Assembly (NCBI GenBank): GCA_013407085.1
Contig: JACCGJ010000626.1
Span: 152,722 to 216,721 of the forward strand
Length of the DNA: 64,000 nucleotides
From: Atriophallophorus winterbourni
Lineage: Eukaryota > Platyhelminthes > Trematoda > Plagiorchiida > Microphallidae
Direction: 5' to 3'
Shown: positions 1 through 9,143 of the stretch, one piece after another
Layout of the letters: every line of letters begins with the position of its first letter
How positions within the stretch are numbered: position 1 is the stretch's first letter
The notes under the pieces: generated by a model
The model's input: the letters and a program-made list of their open reading frames with translations, nothing else
What the model was told of the DNA's origin: nothing
Databases searched by the model: none
Translations under genes and position numbers: made by a program

Positions 1-449
1 CAGCACTATACCAACACCCGCCTGTCCTGAAAGGGCAGCTACAGAATCACCAGAGCAGCGCAAAAAGTAACGAGTTGAAAGGTTTGGGGCAGTAAGTTCG
101 ATAATTATAGACGGATCATATAAGCGCGTTTCCGATAAACAGCAAACATCAATAGATAGACTATCTAAGGTAAGAGCCAGTGCAGCTTGCTGGCCTATTT
201 GTCTCAGAGTCCTGACATTCATGGCTCCTATGCGAGCAGAGGTCCGTGGTTTAAGAAAGTGATCTGTAGATTCGCGAACAGAAAATGTTCCAACATGTTC
301 AGCGCGGTCTTTTCTAAAGCTGGGATTGACAGACGGAGAGTTGTTAAGAGTGGATGGGGGAGGGGAAGGGTCGGAAACAGTTTGAAGAACAGAGCCAGCA
401 GTAGCTTGTTTTCGCTTACCCGCCCTGCTGTATGCCTATTTTATATAGG
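1..449 (-). CDS. RTE-type LINE endonuclease, N-terminal fragment running off the left edge
   Basis: The minus strand is open from an in-frame stop near 449 to the window edge. A methionine near 224 begins M-N-V-R-T-L-R-Q-I-G-Q-Q, followed by L-S-I-D-V-C-C-L-S-E-T-R. That is the start of the apurinic/apyrimidinic-type endonuclease of RTE retrotransposons, with the N-V-R-T and S-E-T-R blocks of the active site. The reading frame upstream of the methionine is proline- and serine-rich and also open, so translation may begin earlier. The protein would nick target DNA for target-primed reverse transcription; its reverse transcriptase would lie outside the window. Family assignment is from motif recognition and is firm; whether the copy is intact cannot be seen. 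Confidence 0.8.
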
Positions 450-1150
450 CAAGTTGAACAATCACAGCAATGATCTTCAGAAATGACTGTCCCGGTTGTC
501 ATTTCGATCCGATTTGTCAGTCGATTTCGTGCCAACCGGTACACTTCAAGCCCTCGCCACGAAAGGCTCGTTTAACCGACATTGACGAATTTTATATTGT
601 TCGATTGCGACTGACGTTGTCCATCTTCTCATACTCCCGAAGATGTCGCTCAAACCGTTCGAATGCAATCCTTCGGAAATCCGCAATATTACGAGTTCGC
701 CATTGTCGTTATCAGTGTTTTCGGCGTTTTATTCTCTTGTGTTTTATCGTAGGGTGGAGTTATGCGTATTATCCCAAAGCTAGTGGTTAACCCTCTCTTG
801 ACTAATGCACTTCCCACCTTCACGCTTATATTCCGACATGACTTTTACCTGTTTCACCTGCCATAGTAAAACCGACTTGTTTCCAAAATCGGTTTCCTCT
901 TGCAGATACAATTCAAAGTGATACACTCCGTGCCTTGTGACCGCCAGTCAATGATAGACACATTTTCGAACGAAACATTCTCTGAAGTAAGCTCGAATGC
1001 TGATTTAGCTTCCGTTTTTTGCGTGTTTCGTTTACCCTTTTTCATCGTCCAGGGATGAGATCATTCAACCGTTTTCTCAGCATTTACGTGTACACTATTC
1101 GTAAAAGAATTTACGCGTCCCAACTGTATTTTTCACAAACAAGTAGAACT
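450..1150. other. No supported gene; possible RTE 5' leader, then unassigned DNA
   Basis: On the minus strand 450-790 directly precedes the RTE endonuclease and may be its 5' leader, but it has several stops in each frame. 790-1150 shows no coding similarity or repeat that I recognise. Confidence 0.4.
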
Positions 1151-1570
1151 ACTATATGGGTGCGTGTGGTTTGTGCAACACAATATATGGGTCATGTGTC
1201 GCTGTTTTAGTGCTTCGCTAGGAATCGCTATGTGATTCCGTTTGGTTAAAACATGGTTCTTTGTGCGAACTTTCATCGTACTATTCCTACCCCTGCTGAT
1301 TGCAAACCCGTCATGATTGAAATGCATGCAAATATGAATTTTCTTCGTGGCCAGAAATCACTTTGTGATTCTGTATTTGAACATCGTGGTTCTTTGTAAG
1401 AACCCTATTTAACAGTGGCATACAAGTATAACCATATTTACCATTTAACCACTGTTTTAAGGCTCATTAAACCTAATCTTACTGTCTCCACCCGATGAAG
1501 GCAAACAGCCCGAAACCGGTAGTGGTGTGTAAGGGATGGGGATGTGTGCATCACAATACATTACATCATC
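1150..1570 (+). repeat. R3 repeat, about one and a half degenerate units
   Basis: The segment matches, in reverse orientation, the R3 insertion at 41795-42080. Shared blocks are the inverted repeat around 'tcactttgtgatt', the stretch 'aacagtggcatacaag', and the end block 'ctgtctccac...gatgaaggcaaacag...gaaaccggtagtgg'. An earlier, more diverged partial unit covers about 1160-1260, which suggests an old tandem array. The short open frames inside it are chance. Confidence 0.65.
1488..1525 (+). ncRNA. Hammerhead-ribozyme-like core in R3 (one core base changed)
   Basis: The order of elements fits a small type I hammerhead: CCAC (stem I, 1488-1491), CCGATGA (core, with C where CUGANGA needs U), A-GGC-AAACA-GCC-C (stem II), GAAA, the self-complementary ACCGGT (minimal stem III), A, then GTGG (stem I partner, 1522-1525). 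The core substitution probably makes this copy inactive. Confidence 0.45.
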
Positions 1571-1965
1571 AACATTTAAGCAACATTCGTACCGTGCGTG
1601 CGTATTACTTTGAGCTCTTGCTTATCAGGATATATTGTTCTTACACGTACCTAGACGTAATAGACCTTCTGTGGATCCTTTTTGAAGTCGGCTTTCAGAA
1701 TATACATCTCTCGTGGCGGTATTCGGTAATACGTGCAATTTCAAATTTTTCCGTGATCTTTCCATATCGGATCTGCGACTGTAACGCTGTTTTTAATCTT
1801 CGAGTCGAAGCGATTAGCGTTATCGGAAGGCGGAAATTCTCCTACATCGACTGGGGATATTCTCAACAGCCTGCGATCAACTCCAGAAGCGTATAGCTGA
1901 ATTGAATTCTGATTTTGCTCTCATTCGTGATCGCCACATTTTGTCTCACTTACGCTATTCGCAAT
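1571..1965. other. No feature recognised
   Basis: A 133-codon open frame starts at 1495 but begins inside R3 and has no similarity I recognise. I treat this stretch as non-coding. Confidence 0.4.
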
Positions 1966-2115
1966 CGATCGATCAGCTAAACCACTGCTTGTGCGCACAC
2001 CACTGAACTGTGCTGGAAACTATTCAGACCGGATGATCCCGAAATGGGGTCTACCGATCCAGCATTTGCCAACATGTTGACTAAAGCAGGTGTTACGTTC
2101 TTGATATGGAGCTAA
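1966..2115 (-). pseudogene. Gypsy-D Gag N-terminal fragment
   Basis: This minus-strand segment is nearly identical to the part of the Gypsy-D gag that encodes M-L-A-N-T-G-S-V-D-P-I-S-G and the following residues near 7580-7690. Only about 50 codons remain and nothing of the element's pol is next to them. It is a stray piece of the same family. Confidence 0.7.
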
Positions 2116-2477
2116 TAATGCACCCGGATATGCTTCCCACGATATTGCCCAACCGACTATTCAGAGAGAAGACCAAGGCTTCAAAGAAGTTCGCATAGCA
2201 GCTCACTTCCAATAATAACTCATCCATATATATAGGCTGAGAATGTGAAAGGAAATGACCTTGGAAAATAGCACATTAAAACTGTGTCAAGGACTCGATG
2301 GACCAATCAGAATAAAGGGCGAATATGATCAAATTATAAACGTTATGATCAAATTATAATCATTTTTTCCGCGCCAAATAATTCAAATCCATGTTGACAT
2401 AGTGTCAATATAGAGTCGTAATATCTTCAAAGATATTGAGTTTTTAGGGAAAATAAACGTCTTTTCTCTAGTTCAGT
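2116..2477. other. Unassigned AT-rich DNA, possibly Gypsy-D leader or LTR
   Basis: A short block near 2250-2275 ('gaaatgaccttggaaaat') resembles the sequence beside Gypsy-D gag at 7785-7815, so this may be the element's leader or LTR. A 17-bp direct repeat ('gatcaaattataa' and flanks) occurs twice at 2325-2362. An AATAAA lies near 2450. No gene is visible. Confidence 0.35.
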
Positions 2478-2735
2478 TCAGTTCAGTTGCACAGGACAGT
2501 AAGTGGCGAACGAGCCAATCGAGCGTCCAGAATTTCTTTCGGTGGAAAGCTGCAGAGAAGCAACCACCACTGCCAAAGCGTTTATTCTTATTGTGGTTTG
2601 GATATCCTCGACGATCGCGATGCCAAGGGATTATCCGGGTTGTATTTAGGAAGCACCACGTAATGAATGATGCTGGAAAGATAAAAATACATTTCTCCTC
2701 ACCAGTACGGTGAGAGGTCAGCTAAAGAAGAGTTG
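2478..2735 (-). repeat. R2 interspersed repeat (SINE-like)
   Basis: About 250 bp shared with copies at 17852-18308 and 49768-49990. All three begin on the left with a short tandem run ('agttc' repeats here), have a shared core around 'ccaccactgcca', and end near a hairpin with arms CTCACC and GGTGAG (about 2700-2715). The microsatellite end is the likely 3' tail, so the element reads on the minus strand. I see no internal Pol III boxes that I trust. Confidence 0.6.
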
Positions 2736-2818
2736 TGTATTAAACAAACAGAACTTTAGCATTTACTTACTTACCAAACAACGATAAAAATGGTGAACAA
2801 CCTAATCTTGCATAAAAA

Positions 2819-5599
2819 TTAGGGGGAGAATTCAGGAAAAAGCTTACCCCAGATGCGGTCCAAACCCTGCTTAAAACTTGCGACAGAACTGCAGGATATA
2901 AGTTCTTCTGGAAGCCGGTTCCAGAAATTTACCACCCTGAGGCTGAAAAAGTTTTTCCTGGAGTCTAGTCTACATCGCTCCTTAGCAAGTTTGAGTGAAT
3001 GGCCCCGGGTGCCCAGCTCAGGACTTAAGGCAAAGAAGTCGGTCATGATAACGCCACTTAACCCCTTCAAGATCTTAAAGGTTTCAATTAAGTCACCTCT
3101 CAAACGACGGCGCGTAAGTGAAAAAAGATCTAGGGACTTTAGGCGTGCAGCGTAAGGTTTCCCTCGCTGACCCTCAATCATGCGAGTTGCGAGACGCTGT
3201 ACGCTTTCGAGTTGAACGATATCCTTCTTGTAGTAAGGGCACCACGCCTGGACACAATATTCTAAATGCGGCCTAACTAATGCCTTGTAAAGGGGCAGGA
3301 ATACCTCGGGTCTTCTGCTGGATAACACGGATCTCAGCCGAAAGAGAACTTTGCGAGCACGTTGAGCTGCAGCGGCGCATTGGTCCTCCCATTTGAAGTC
3401 CGTCCTAACTAGTACTCCTAAATCCTTAACACGCTGTGTGGCGCTTACAGTGAGAGAATTGCCCGACACCTGAACTGAAATCTTATCAACCAGTGCTGAC
3501 AAGAGTTGGCTCTTATTAAGGTTAAGTGGGAGGTCCCACTGGTGTGACCAGTTTATGACCCGTTCAAGGTCGTGCATCAAGGTATCTTCGTCCGTTGATC
3601 CGATGAATTTCACATCATCCGCAAAAATGAAGCATGGGCACTTCAATGCAGAGGACAAGTCATCGATGAAAATCAGGAATAGAAGAGGACCAAGTACCGA
3701 ACCTTGGGGTACACCACTGATTACGTCGGTTTCATTCGACAGCGTAGATCCTACCCTAACTCGGAATGTCCTACCTGTTAGGAAGGCCTTTATCCAAGCA
3801 AGTAGACTACCCCGAATGCCTTTTGCTGCTAGCTTAATCTCTAGAAGGCGGTGGTTTACGGAATCAAAAGCCTTGCTGAAGTCTAGGTAGAGGGCTTCGA
3901 CAGGCTTCCCTTCATCCATCCTTTTAGTGGCAGTATTGAGAAAACTAAGAAGGTTTGTCAGGCAGGATCTACCCTTAAGAAATCCATGCTGAGTTACACT
4001 CAGTAGAGAATGCCGACAAAGATGCTGACAGATTTTGTCACGCAGCAGTTTTTCCATTACTTTCGAGACGATGCTAGTCAGGCTGACAGGTCTATAGTTA
4101 CCAACAGTTGAGCTGCAACCACCCTTGTGTATTGGCATGATTATAGCTTCTTTCCACTCACTAGGAACCACTCCCATGTTCAAGCATGAATTGAAGAGCT
4201 TGCATAAGGGTTCTGTAAGCACTGGGGCAAGATTCTTTAGCATAATCGAGTGGATACCGTCTGGTCCCTCAGCTTTGTTGACGCGAACATGGATAAGTGC
4301 TTCATACACCTCGGATTCCATGAAGGACAACTCATCTAGTGCAGGAGCACCAGGTAGTAGATTAAACGAGCTAGACGGAGCAATTGAAGAATTATCACGT
4401 CTCTGAACGCCACTGAAGAACCTAGAGAAGGCACTCGCCTTAGACAGGTCGGTATCGGCTAATTTTCCGTCCTCCAGATTTAAATCTCCAATGTTTTCCC
4501 TGGTTTTTCCTTTTGATTGAGCGTAGCTATAAAATCTTTTGGGATTGGATTTAGCATCCCTAGCTGAGGATAACTCAAACTCCTGTTTGAGCAAACGCTG
4601 TATTTTAACACAAGAGTTCCGAGCGGTTTTGTATCGGACCCAAGAACCAGAAGTGAGAGATAGCTTATATTGCCGCCATAAACGATCTCGTTTACGGGTA
4701 GACCGACGAACTCGAGGAGTCCACCAGGGCGGCCTATGATGCTTTTTCACGACTTGCAGCGGAGCGTGCTTGTCTTGTAACTCCTTAAGATACTTACAAA
4801 TTCTATCCCAGTTCTCACTTACATTAAAATCGTTAGAGAACTGAAAGAAAGATTTTGAAGTCTGTAGAAGAAAATCCCAGTCTACAAGCCTAAAATTTCG
4901 TCTAGGGCGAGCAGTAGGTTTGTGAAACCGCAGTACCGCTTCGAAGCTTATCATTACGTGATCGCTTTTGCCGAGCGGTGGTAGGTATTTTAAGAATCTA
5001 ACGGCTTCGGGCTGGGACGACAATACTAGGTCGAGAGTGGATGGAGTACACCCATTACGAAACCTCGTAGGATCACTCACATGCTGATGCAGCGCATGAT
5101 CATGGAGCCATTCGAGAAACATTTCGGATTGCTTGGTGACTAAACCTACAGAGACGGCCCAATTTATGTCCGGGAGGTTGAAATCACCTAAGATGAGTAC
5201 GCTGGGAGCTGATTGAAACAACCTGTCGAGCGTCTCAATCAGCTGTGTAATCTCCTGCTGGACTGCACTGGGTGTGACGTAGACACAAGCAATTGCGAGG
5301 GATGACTTGTAGCAAGTCAGGATACTCGTAACAACTTGGACGTTTTCACTGGTTAGGGATATACCCGTTCCTGTATTGTGCAAGCCATACTCTAGGAGGA
5401 GTGCAACGCCACCGCCTCTCCTGTCGCCAGGTCTATCGCATCTAATGACGAGATACTGCTCGCTGATGTTTGTTGGCACATCGTCAAGCGCGGACAGCCA
5501 TGTCTCAGAAAGCGCTATAACCCGGGGGTGCAACTCAGCCACACGAAGAGAGAGGTCAGCCCACTTATTCCTTATGCTGCACACATTAGCGTACAGCAC
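2819..5599 (-). CDS. CR1-like ORF2 protein: endonuclease plus reverse transcriptase
   Basis: This is a single 926-codon frame. Residues 1-225 form the apurinic-type endonuclease, with S-E-T-W-L near 31, G-D-F-N-L-P-D near 138 and S-D-H-V near 214. Residues about 400-720 form the reverse transcriptase, with A-E-G-P-D-G-I, N-Y-R-P-V-S-L-T, D-F-S-K-A-F-D, G-V-P-Q-G-S-V-L-G-P and the catalytic F-A-D-D at about 659-662. The C-terminus has the H-L-E-Y-C-V-Q-A-W block typical of the CR1 group and ends F-P-E-F-S-P. The protein would nick chromosomal DNA and copy its RNA onto the nick. The listed start is a GTG; the frame runs upstream without any ATG to a stop at 5687. That lack of a start, with the overlap on ORF1, points to translation by -1 frameshifting. 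Confidence 0.9.
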   Translation of the reverse strand: MLYANVCSIRNKWADLSLRVAELHPRVIALSETWLSALDDVPTNISEQYLVIRCDRPGDRRGGGVALLLEYGLHNTGTGISLTSENVQVVTSILTCYKSSLAIACVYVTPSAVQQEITQLIETLDRLFQSAPSVLILGDFNLPDINWAVSVGLVTKQSEMFLEWLHDHALHQHVSDPTRFRNGCTPSTLDLVLSSQPEAVRFLKYLPPLGKSDHVMISFEAVLRFHKPTARPRRNFRLVDWDFLLQTSKSFFQFSNDFNVSENWDRICKYLKELQDKHAPLQVVKKHHRPPWWTPRVRRSTRKRDRLWRQYKLSLTSGSWVRYKTARNSCVKIQRLLKQEFELSSARDAKSNPKRFYSYAQSKGKTRENIGDLNLEDGKLADTDLSKASAFSRFFSGVQRRDNSSIAPSSSFNLLPGAPALDELSFMESEVYEALIHVRVNKAEGPDGIHSIMLKNLAPVLTEPLCKLFNSCLNMGVVPSEWKEAIIMPIHKGGCSSTVGNYRPVSLTSIVSKVMEKLLRDKICQHLCRHSLLSVTQHGFLKGRSCLTNLLSFLNTATKRMDEGKPVEALYLDFSKAFDSVNHRLLEIKLAAKGIRGSLLAWIKAFLTGRTFRVRVGSTLSNETDVISGVPQGSVLGPLLFLIFIDDLSSALKCPCFIFADDVKFIGSTDEDTLMHDLERVINWSHQWDLPLNLNKSQLLSALVDKISVQVSGNSLTVSATQRVKDLGVLVRTDFKWEDQCAAAAQRARKVLFRLRSVLSSRRPEVFLPLYKALVRPHLEYCVQAWCPYYKKDIVQLESVQRLATRMIEGQRGKPYAARLKSLDLFSLTRRRLRGDLIETFKILKGLSGVIMTDFFALSPELGTRGHSLKLAKERCRLDSRKNFFSLRVVNFWNRLPEELISCSSVASFKQGLDRIWGKLFPEFSP

Positions 5600-5628
5600 T
5601 GGGGCGCTGGTTTTGCGTGCTTCTGAAA

Positions 5629-5745
5629 CTAACCCTGATTGGCCCTCGGTCGAAGCACCCGAGGGAGGTGCACGTTTTTTGGCGTGCTACTTAAAGCAGG
5701 AGTATCTGGTTCAACAACCTCTTGCATGGATGTTACCTCCCTTTT
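5629..5745 (-). pseudogene. CR1-A ORF1, C-terminal remnant
   Basis: The last ~37 codons of ORF1 match the C-terminus of the 25770-26474 ORF1 almost exactly (V-T-S-M-Q-E-V-V-E-P-D-T-P-A-L). They end at a TAG at 5629-5631 and overlap the open ORF2 frame by about 57 nt. Beyond about 5740 the ORF1 match is lost at the Gypsy-D boundary. Confidence 0.75.
5643..5680 (-). promoter_or_regulatory. Candidate -1 ribosomal frameshift signal, CR1-A copy 1
   Basis: On the minus strand the heptamer A AAA AAC (5680-5674) is in the zero frame of ORF1 (codons CCA AAA AAC). An 8-nt spacer follows, then a hairpin with perfect 7-bp arms CCCTCGG and CCGAGGG (5665-5659 and 5649-5643) around a 9-nt loop. Slipping back one base enters the ORF2 frame, which stays open. 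The heptamer type and spacing are those of known retroviral frameshift sites; function here is inferred. Confidence 0.65.
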
Positions 5746-5832
5746 TAAAAGTGACTCAGTACCGACAGAGCTTGTGGTTCACTTGAAGTGGTACGACAGT
5801 CTTGCGTCTTCGGTTAGTCCATCGTCGGGGTT

Positions 5833-6480
5833 CTAGTGCGTGATCGGGAGCGATATTGTCAGATGGTATTTCAACCGGAGGAGATGGGAGCTGGAAGGTA
5901 TCAAAAAAAGATCCAACGGAAGATTCACTGGTTCCGCAAGTTCTAACTCCGACTGTCCTTCTCTTGGTCTCAATTGATTGAGATGGCGTATCCAAATGTC
6001 GTTTCCAACTTGGATGTCGAACATGACGCTGCCTCTCCGACATACAACCTTGCCCTCGATCCATGGGTTTCTTCGTTGTCGATAATCACGAGCATAGACG
6101 CTGGATCCCACTTTGAAGCTCCTCTGACTGAGATGCTGATGAACATGAGGTTGCGGTGGCTTCAAGGCCATTGCGTTATTGACTGTACGAAGTTTTCTGC
6201 CCATTAGTGCCTCTGCTGGCGTTTGACTATTCATCAGGGATTCGTGTGGGGTCATCCGTTAGACTGACAGGAATCGTTGCAAGTTGTCGACGGTAGTCCC
6301 CTCCCCTCGAGACTTGAGCATTGCTCTTTTGAATGTGTCGACAAACCTCTCCGCTTGTCCGTTAGATTGGGGATGGTAGATCGGAGTCCCGATATGCTCA
6401 ATTGCATTCTTCTTGCAGAATTCGGCAAAATGAGCTGATGTGAATTGGGATACATTATCTAAGACAATGGTGTCGGGAAC
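5833..6480 (-). pseudogene. Gypsy-D integrase, core end and C-terminal domain
   Basis: From 6480 the minus strand reads D-T-I-V-L-D-N, H-P-Q-S-N-G-Q-A-E-R-F-V and G-E-G-T-T-V-D-N: the second aspartate and the glutamate of the D-D-E triad. The usual D-N-G is D-N-V here, so the core may be damaged. After a stop near 6258 the frame continues T-P-A-E-A-L-M-G-R-K-L-R-T and a C-terminal domain ending I-R-H-L-N-Q-L-R-P-R. The zinc-binding N-terminus is absent. Confidence 0.75.
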
Positions 6481-6639
6481 TCGGTGTTGGCTGAATAGTG
6501 AAGTGAGTGCTCTGATTGTGGTCGAACTTGTGGCAGGAGAGAGCGGAACGATTTCTGGTCATTTCGAATAAGCGTCTTCAATTGTGGTGCTAGCCTAGGC
6601 CATCCAGATTGAACATACCTGTTAGCTTCTGAGAGAACC

Positions 6640-7083
6640 TCGTCGTCGTTCAGTGTCCTCTTGATATCTGCGACCGTCACGGGAAGGTTTTGCAATGCTG
6701 TGGTCAACTGATCGCGTAGATATAGCTGCAATCCTGTGAGAGGGTGCATTGTTGCACTGGATTTGGTTGCACAATGCATTGATTGGCTGATCTGATAAAA
6801 ACCTCTGCTGGTTTTGCTGCGGCTTTGAAAATGATCTCGGAATCTTTGGTTTCGACGAAACTTGTCGTTTCGTTCTGGATCTGCAGAATCCTTCTGTGTG
6901 GCCTGTGACGTTGCATGGACTGCAACGGTGTTGTTTGGAAGGACAATATCGGGCGTAGTGCCAGGCTCCGCAATGCCAACATGAAGACGGTAGCTTCTTT
7001 GCGCTGAAATCTTGTGACGAATGCCAATTGCTTTGCTGAACGGCATGGACGGTGTTGGTGCCATGATTCCCATGTTGAATCAT
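6640..7083 (-). pseudogene. Gypsy-D Gag zinc knuckles joined to the end of RNase H
   Basis: Two knuckles are seen: C-W-H-C-G-A-W-H-Y-A-R-Y-C and C-S-P-C-N-V-T-G-H-T-E-G-F-C. A few dozen codons later the overlapping frame (7073-6459) changes to L-P-V-T-V-A-D-I-K-R-T-L and S-G-W-P, a stretch normally found between RNase H and integrase. The join marks a deletion of more than 2 kb covering protease and reverse transcriptase. Confidence 0.7.
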
Positions 7084-7110
7084 TGCCGAATCTTCATGGA
7101 GACGGACCAG

Positions 7111-7728
7111 TCATAGATATTCATCACCAATGGCTTGGAGAGTGAAGGAGGGTTCTTGCTCAAGTTTGTTGAGCAGTCGCGTTCGAATATCAGCGAAACG
7201 CGGAGACACCGGGCTGCATATGAATATCAGGGACTTGGACTGGTCGCCTGTGAGGGACCGCAAATTGAAGCGTTCACATTCGCGATTGACAATGCCCATG
7301 TGCGTCAGGAAGTCGTCAGTGTCGTTCATTTTCAGCTTGAGGCACTTGTAACGTGTGTTGAAGAGAGATGCATGCTCACCGAAAAGTTCAATCAATGACT
7401 TGATCGTATCATCAAAAGTTCTATCCTGATGATTCTTGGGAAGGATCAGGTTGCAGTACTTATCCAGCTCTGCTGGGCCAAGTTTACGTAGCACCAGCCG
7501 GACTTTCCATGCATCATCTTGGGCTGAAAACTCAACACGAAAAAGATCTTCATAACGTCTGAACCAAGTTTCAAAATAAACCACTGCTTGTGCACACACC
7601 ACTGAACTGTGCTGGAAACTATTCAGACCGGATAATCCCGAAATAGGGTCTACCGATCCAGTATTTGCCAACATGTTGAATAAAGCAGGCAAGTTTTTGA
7701 TGGGAGCACGGATGCCTAAACTGAGCAA
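7111..7728 (-). CDS. Gypsy-D Gag, capsid region
   Basis: The frame has 205 codons. It contains Y-F-E-T-W-F-R-R-Y-E-D-L-F and L-V-L-R-K-L-G-P-A-E-L-D-K-Y, the usual capsid-like domain of Mag-type Gypsy Gag, which packages the element RNA into particles. The frame ends at 7111, and the zinc knuckles continue in another frame below 7083, so at least one frameshift or stop separates them. A near-identical N-terminal scrap lies at 1966-2115. Confidence 0.75.
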   Translation of the reverse strand: MLSLGIRAPIKNLPALFNMLANTGSVDPISGLSGLNSFQHSSVVCAQAVVYFETWFRRYEDLFRVEFSAQDDAWKVRLVLRKLGPAELDKYCNLILPKNHQDRTFDDTIKSLIELFGEHASLFNTRYKCLKLKMNDTDDFLTHMGIVNRECERFNLRSLTGDQSKSLIFICSPVSPRFADIRTRLLNKLEQEPSFTLQAIGDEYL

Positions 7729-7820
7729 AACCGTCTCATATCATAAGGAGCCAAAAATCCTATAAAACACGGAAAGACTTTAAAGCAAGGCAATGACATG
7801 ACCTTGAAAATTGGTTTGGT

Positions 7821-8240
7821 ATGTGCAATCGAATTAGCTTAGATGTTATACACCCGCTCGCTAGTCACCCCAAGTCCCCGAATCAAGACAAACCACGTTT
7901 GCTTAGGATCGATTTTGCCAACGAAAAGGACATGGAAAATGTCCTACTGAATTTGTATTTGCTGCGAGCACAAAGTGACTCACACCACCGTATTTACGCT
8001 GACGTACCTTGGTGGGAAAGACAAACCGAACACCGAATGGTCAGGCTCGAGGAGTATTATTTTGCTCGACGTTCCAGAGAATACAGAGGCCACAGCGGTT
8101 TATGAAAAAAAAGAGCACGATCCTAAACAATGGTCATTTATTGCCCAGACTATCGGTTCCCAAAATTCTTTAGTCGTCGACAACGTACAGAATACCTTGT
8201 TCGCGGAACTATCGAGGCACAAATCCACTTATGGTTAAAT
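7821..8240 (+). pseudogene. CR1-B ORF1 fragment
   Basis: This plus-strand piece carries K-P-R-L-L-R-I-D-F-A-N-E-K-D-M-E-N-V-L-L, then I-Y-A-D-V-P-W-W-E-R. After a frameshift near 8050 it reads I-I-L-L-D-V-P-E-N. The same three blocks occur in order in the CR1-B ORF1 at 60431-60960. No ORF2 follows. Confidence 0.65.
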
Positions 8241-8339
8241 TTTTGTCAAGTAACATGGCGAATGCAGTCTGATCCGTAATAAAACTGTACAGAAACAGAT
8301 TACATGAAGACGTTAGATTGTGCAATCCGAGAGCCGGTG

Positions 8340-9060
8340 CTGACGTCAAATTGCAGTATTTCATTGTAAATCATTCGAGTCTCACACAGTCGCCAGCGAA
8401 AATACCCCAACTTGTTTCCAGTAATGCCTACAGCAGATAATTTTGCGAGGAATAGATTATGCGGGACCCTGTCAAGGCTTTCGTAATATCAATGAATACA
8501 ACTATGACTCCAAGGCCTGAATCTAGTGATTGTATCACGTAATCAAGGAATTCTAGTTGACAAATGATGGAAGATTTTCTGTTGAGACATCCGTGCTGGT
8601 TTGATATGAAATAGTTCGGTGTCAAGTATGTTAGGATGGCCTGTCTGACATGCTTCTCAAATATTCTAGCTAGAAGTGGTGTGTGATTAATGGGTCGATA
8701 ATTGGTAACAGTATGTAGTGATCCGGACTTATGTCGAGGAATAACAACGGAATGTTTCCATTCTAAAGGGAAGGTTCTTGATTTGACAGACGCATTGAAG
8801 AGATAAAGTACAAATAAGAATAAGTCTTCAGATCTCATTTTTTACATTGCTGGTACGAAACCTGTTTAATCAGGTTAGTAGAAGATTGCAACTTGATTAC
8901 AAACTTTACGTATGCCAGAAAGGTTAATTCTAATTGTGTCTAACAGATTGCATGAAGGGTGTATGATTGCCTGTGGATAAGAGTTCTTATTATATGAACC
9001 ATTGAAAAAGACAAGAAATTCTTCACAAACCGCAAAAGGCTCAGTTACGACTGTGCAATT
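8340..9060 (-). pseudogene. LINE reverse transcriptase fragment, clade uncertain
   Basis: On the minus strand the frame 8838-8428 reads F-P-L-E-W-K-H-S-V-V-I-P, N-Y-R-P-I-N-H-T-P-L-L-A-R-I-F-E, N-Q-H-G-C-L and V-V-F-I-D-I-T-K-A. These are reverse-transcriptase motifs 1-3 of a non-LTR element. One lost T near 8480 breaks the following F-D-R-V-P-H block. Further upstream, to about 9060, decayed codons fit the linker before the RT. It differs from CR1-A and CR1-B. Confidence 0.6.
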
Positions 9061-9143
9061 ATTAACATGTTGATTTTGTTAAATGATGTAGCTTATCCTA
9101 TCCGAATTTCCCGATGCCCTAGCGTTCATTAATTTAAATAATG

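Larger units (their letters stand above)
2764..5745 (-). mobile_element. CR1-A copy 1: CR1-like LINE with intact ORF2, 5' truncated in ORF1
   Basis: The element reads leftward. It keeps the last ~37 codons of ORF1 (to 5629), a complete ORF2 (2819-5599) and a short 3' UTR ending in a 'gtaa' run near 2764. Upstream of about 5745 the match to CR1-A copy 2 (25770-26474) is lost and Gypsy-D begins. Because ORF2 is uninterrupted over 926 codons, this copy is younger than the other CR1-A copies here. Confidence 0.85.
5746..7735 (-). mobile_element. Gypsy-D: Ty3/Gypsy element with internal deletion
   Basis: The order on the minus strand is Gag (7728-7111), Gag zinc knuckles (7000-6900), a short piece of the region after RNase H (about 6740-6560), then the integrase core and C-terminus (about 6480-5833). 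Protease, reverse transcriptase and most of RNase H are missing. The Gag and knuckle style (C-W-H-C-G with a second C-x2-C-x4-H-x4-C) is that of the Mag/K02A2.6-like Gypsy group. No clear LTR pair is visible. The copy cannot be autonomous. Confidence 0.75.

Noticed and set aside
1495..1896. 133-codon plus-strand frame
   Set aside because: It begins inside R3 and has no recognisable domain or codon pattern.
2853..3155. Plus-strand open frames over CR1-A (also 3555-3890, 4125-4406, 5376-5786)
   Set aside because: They are antisense shadows of the intact ORF2 and ORF1 end.
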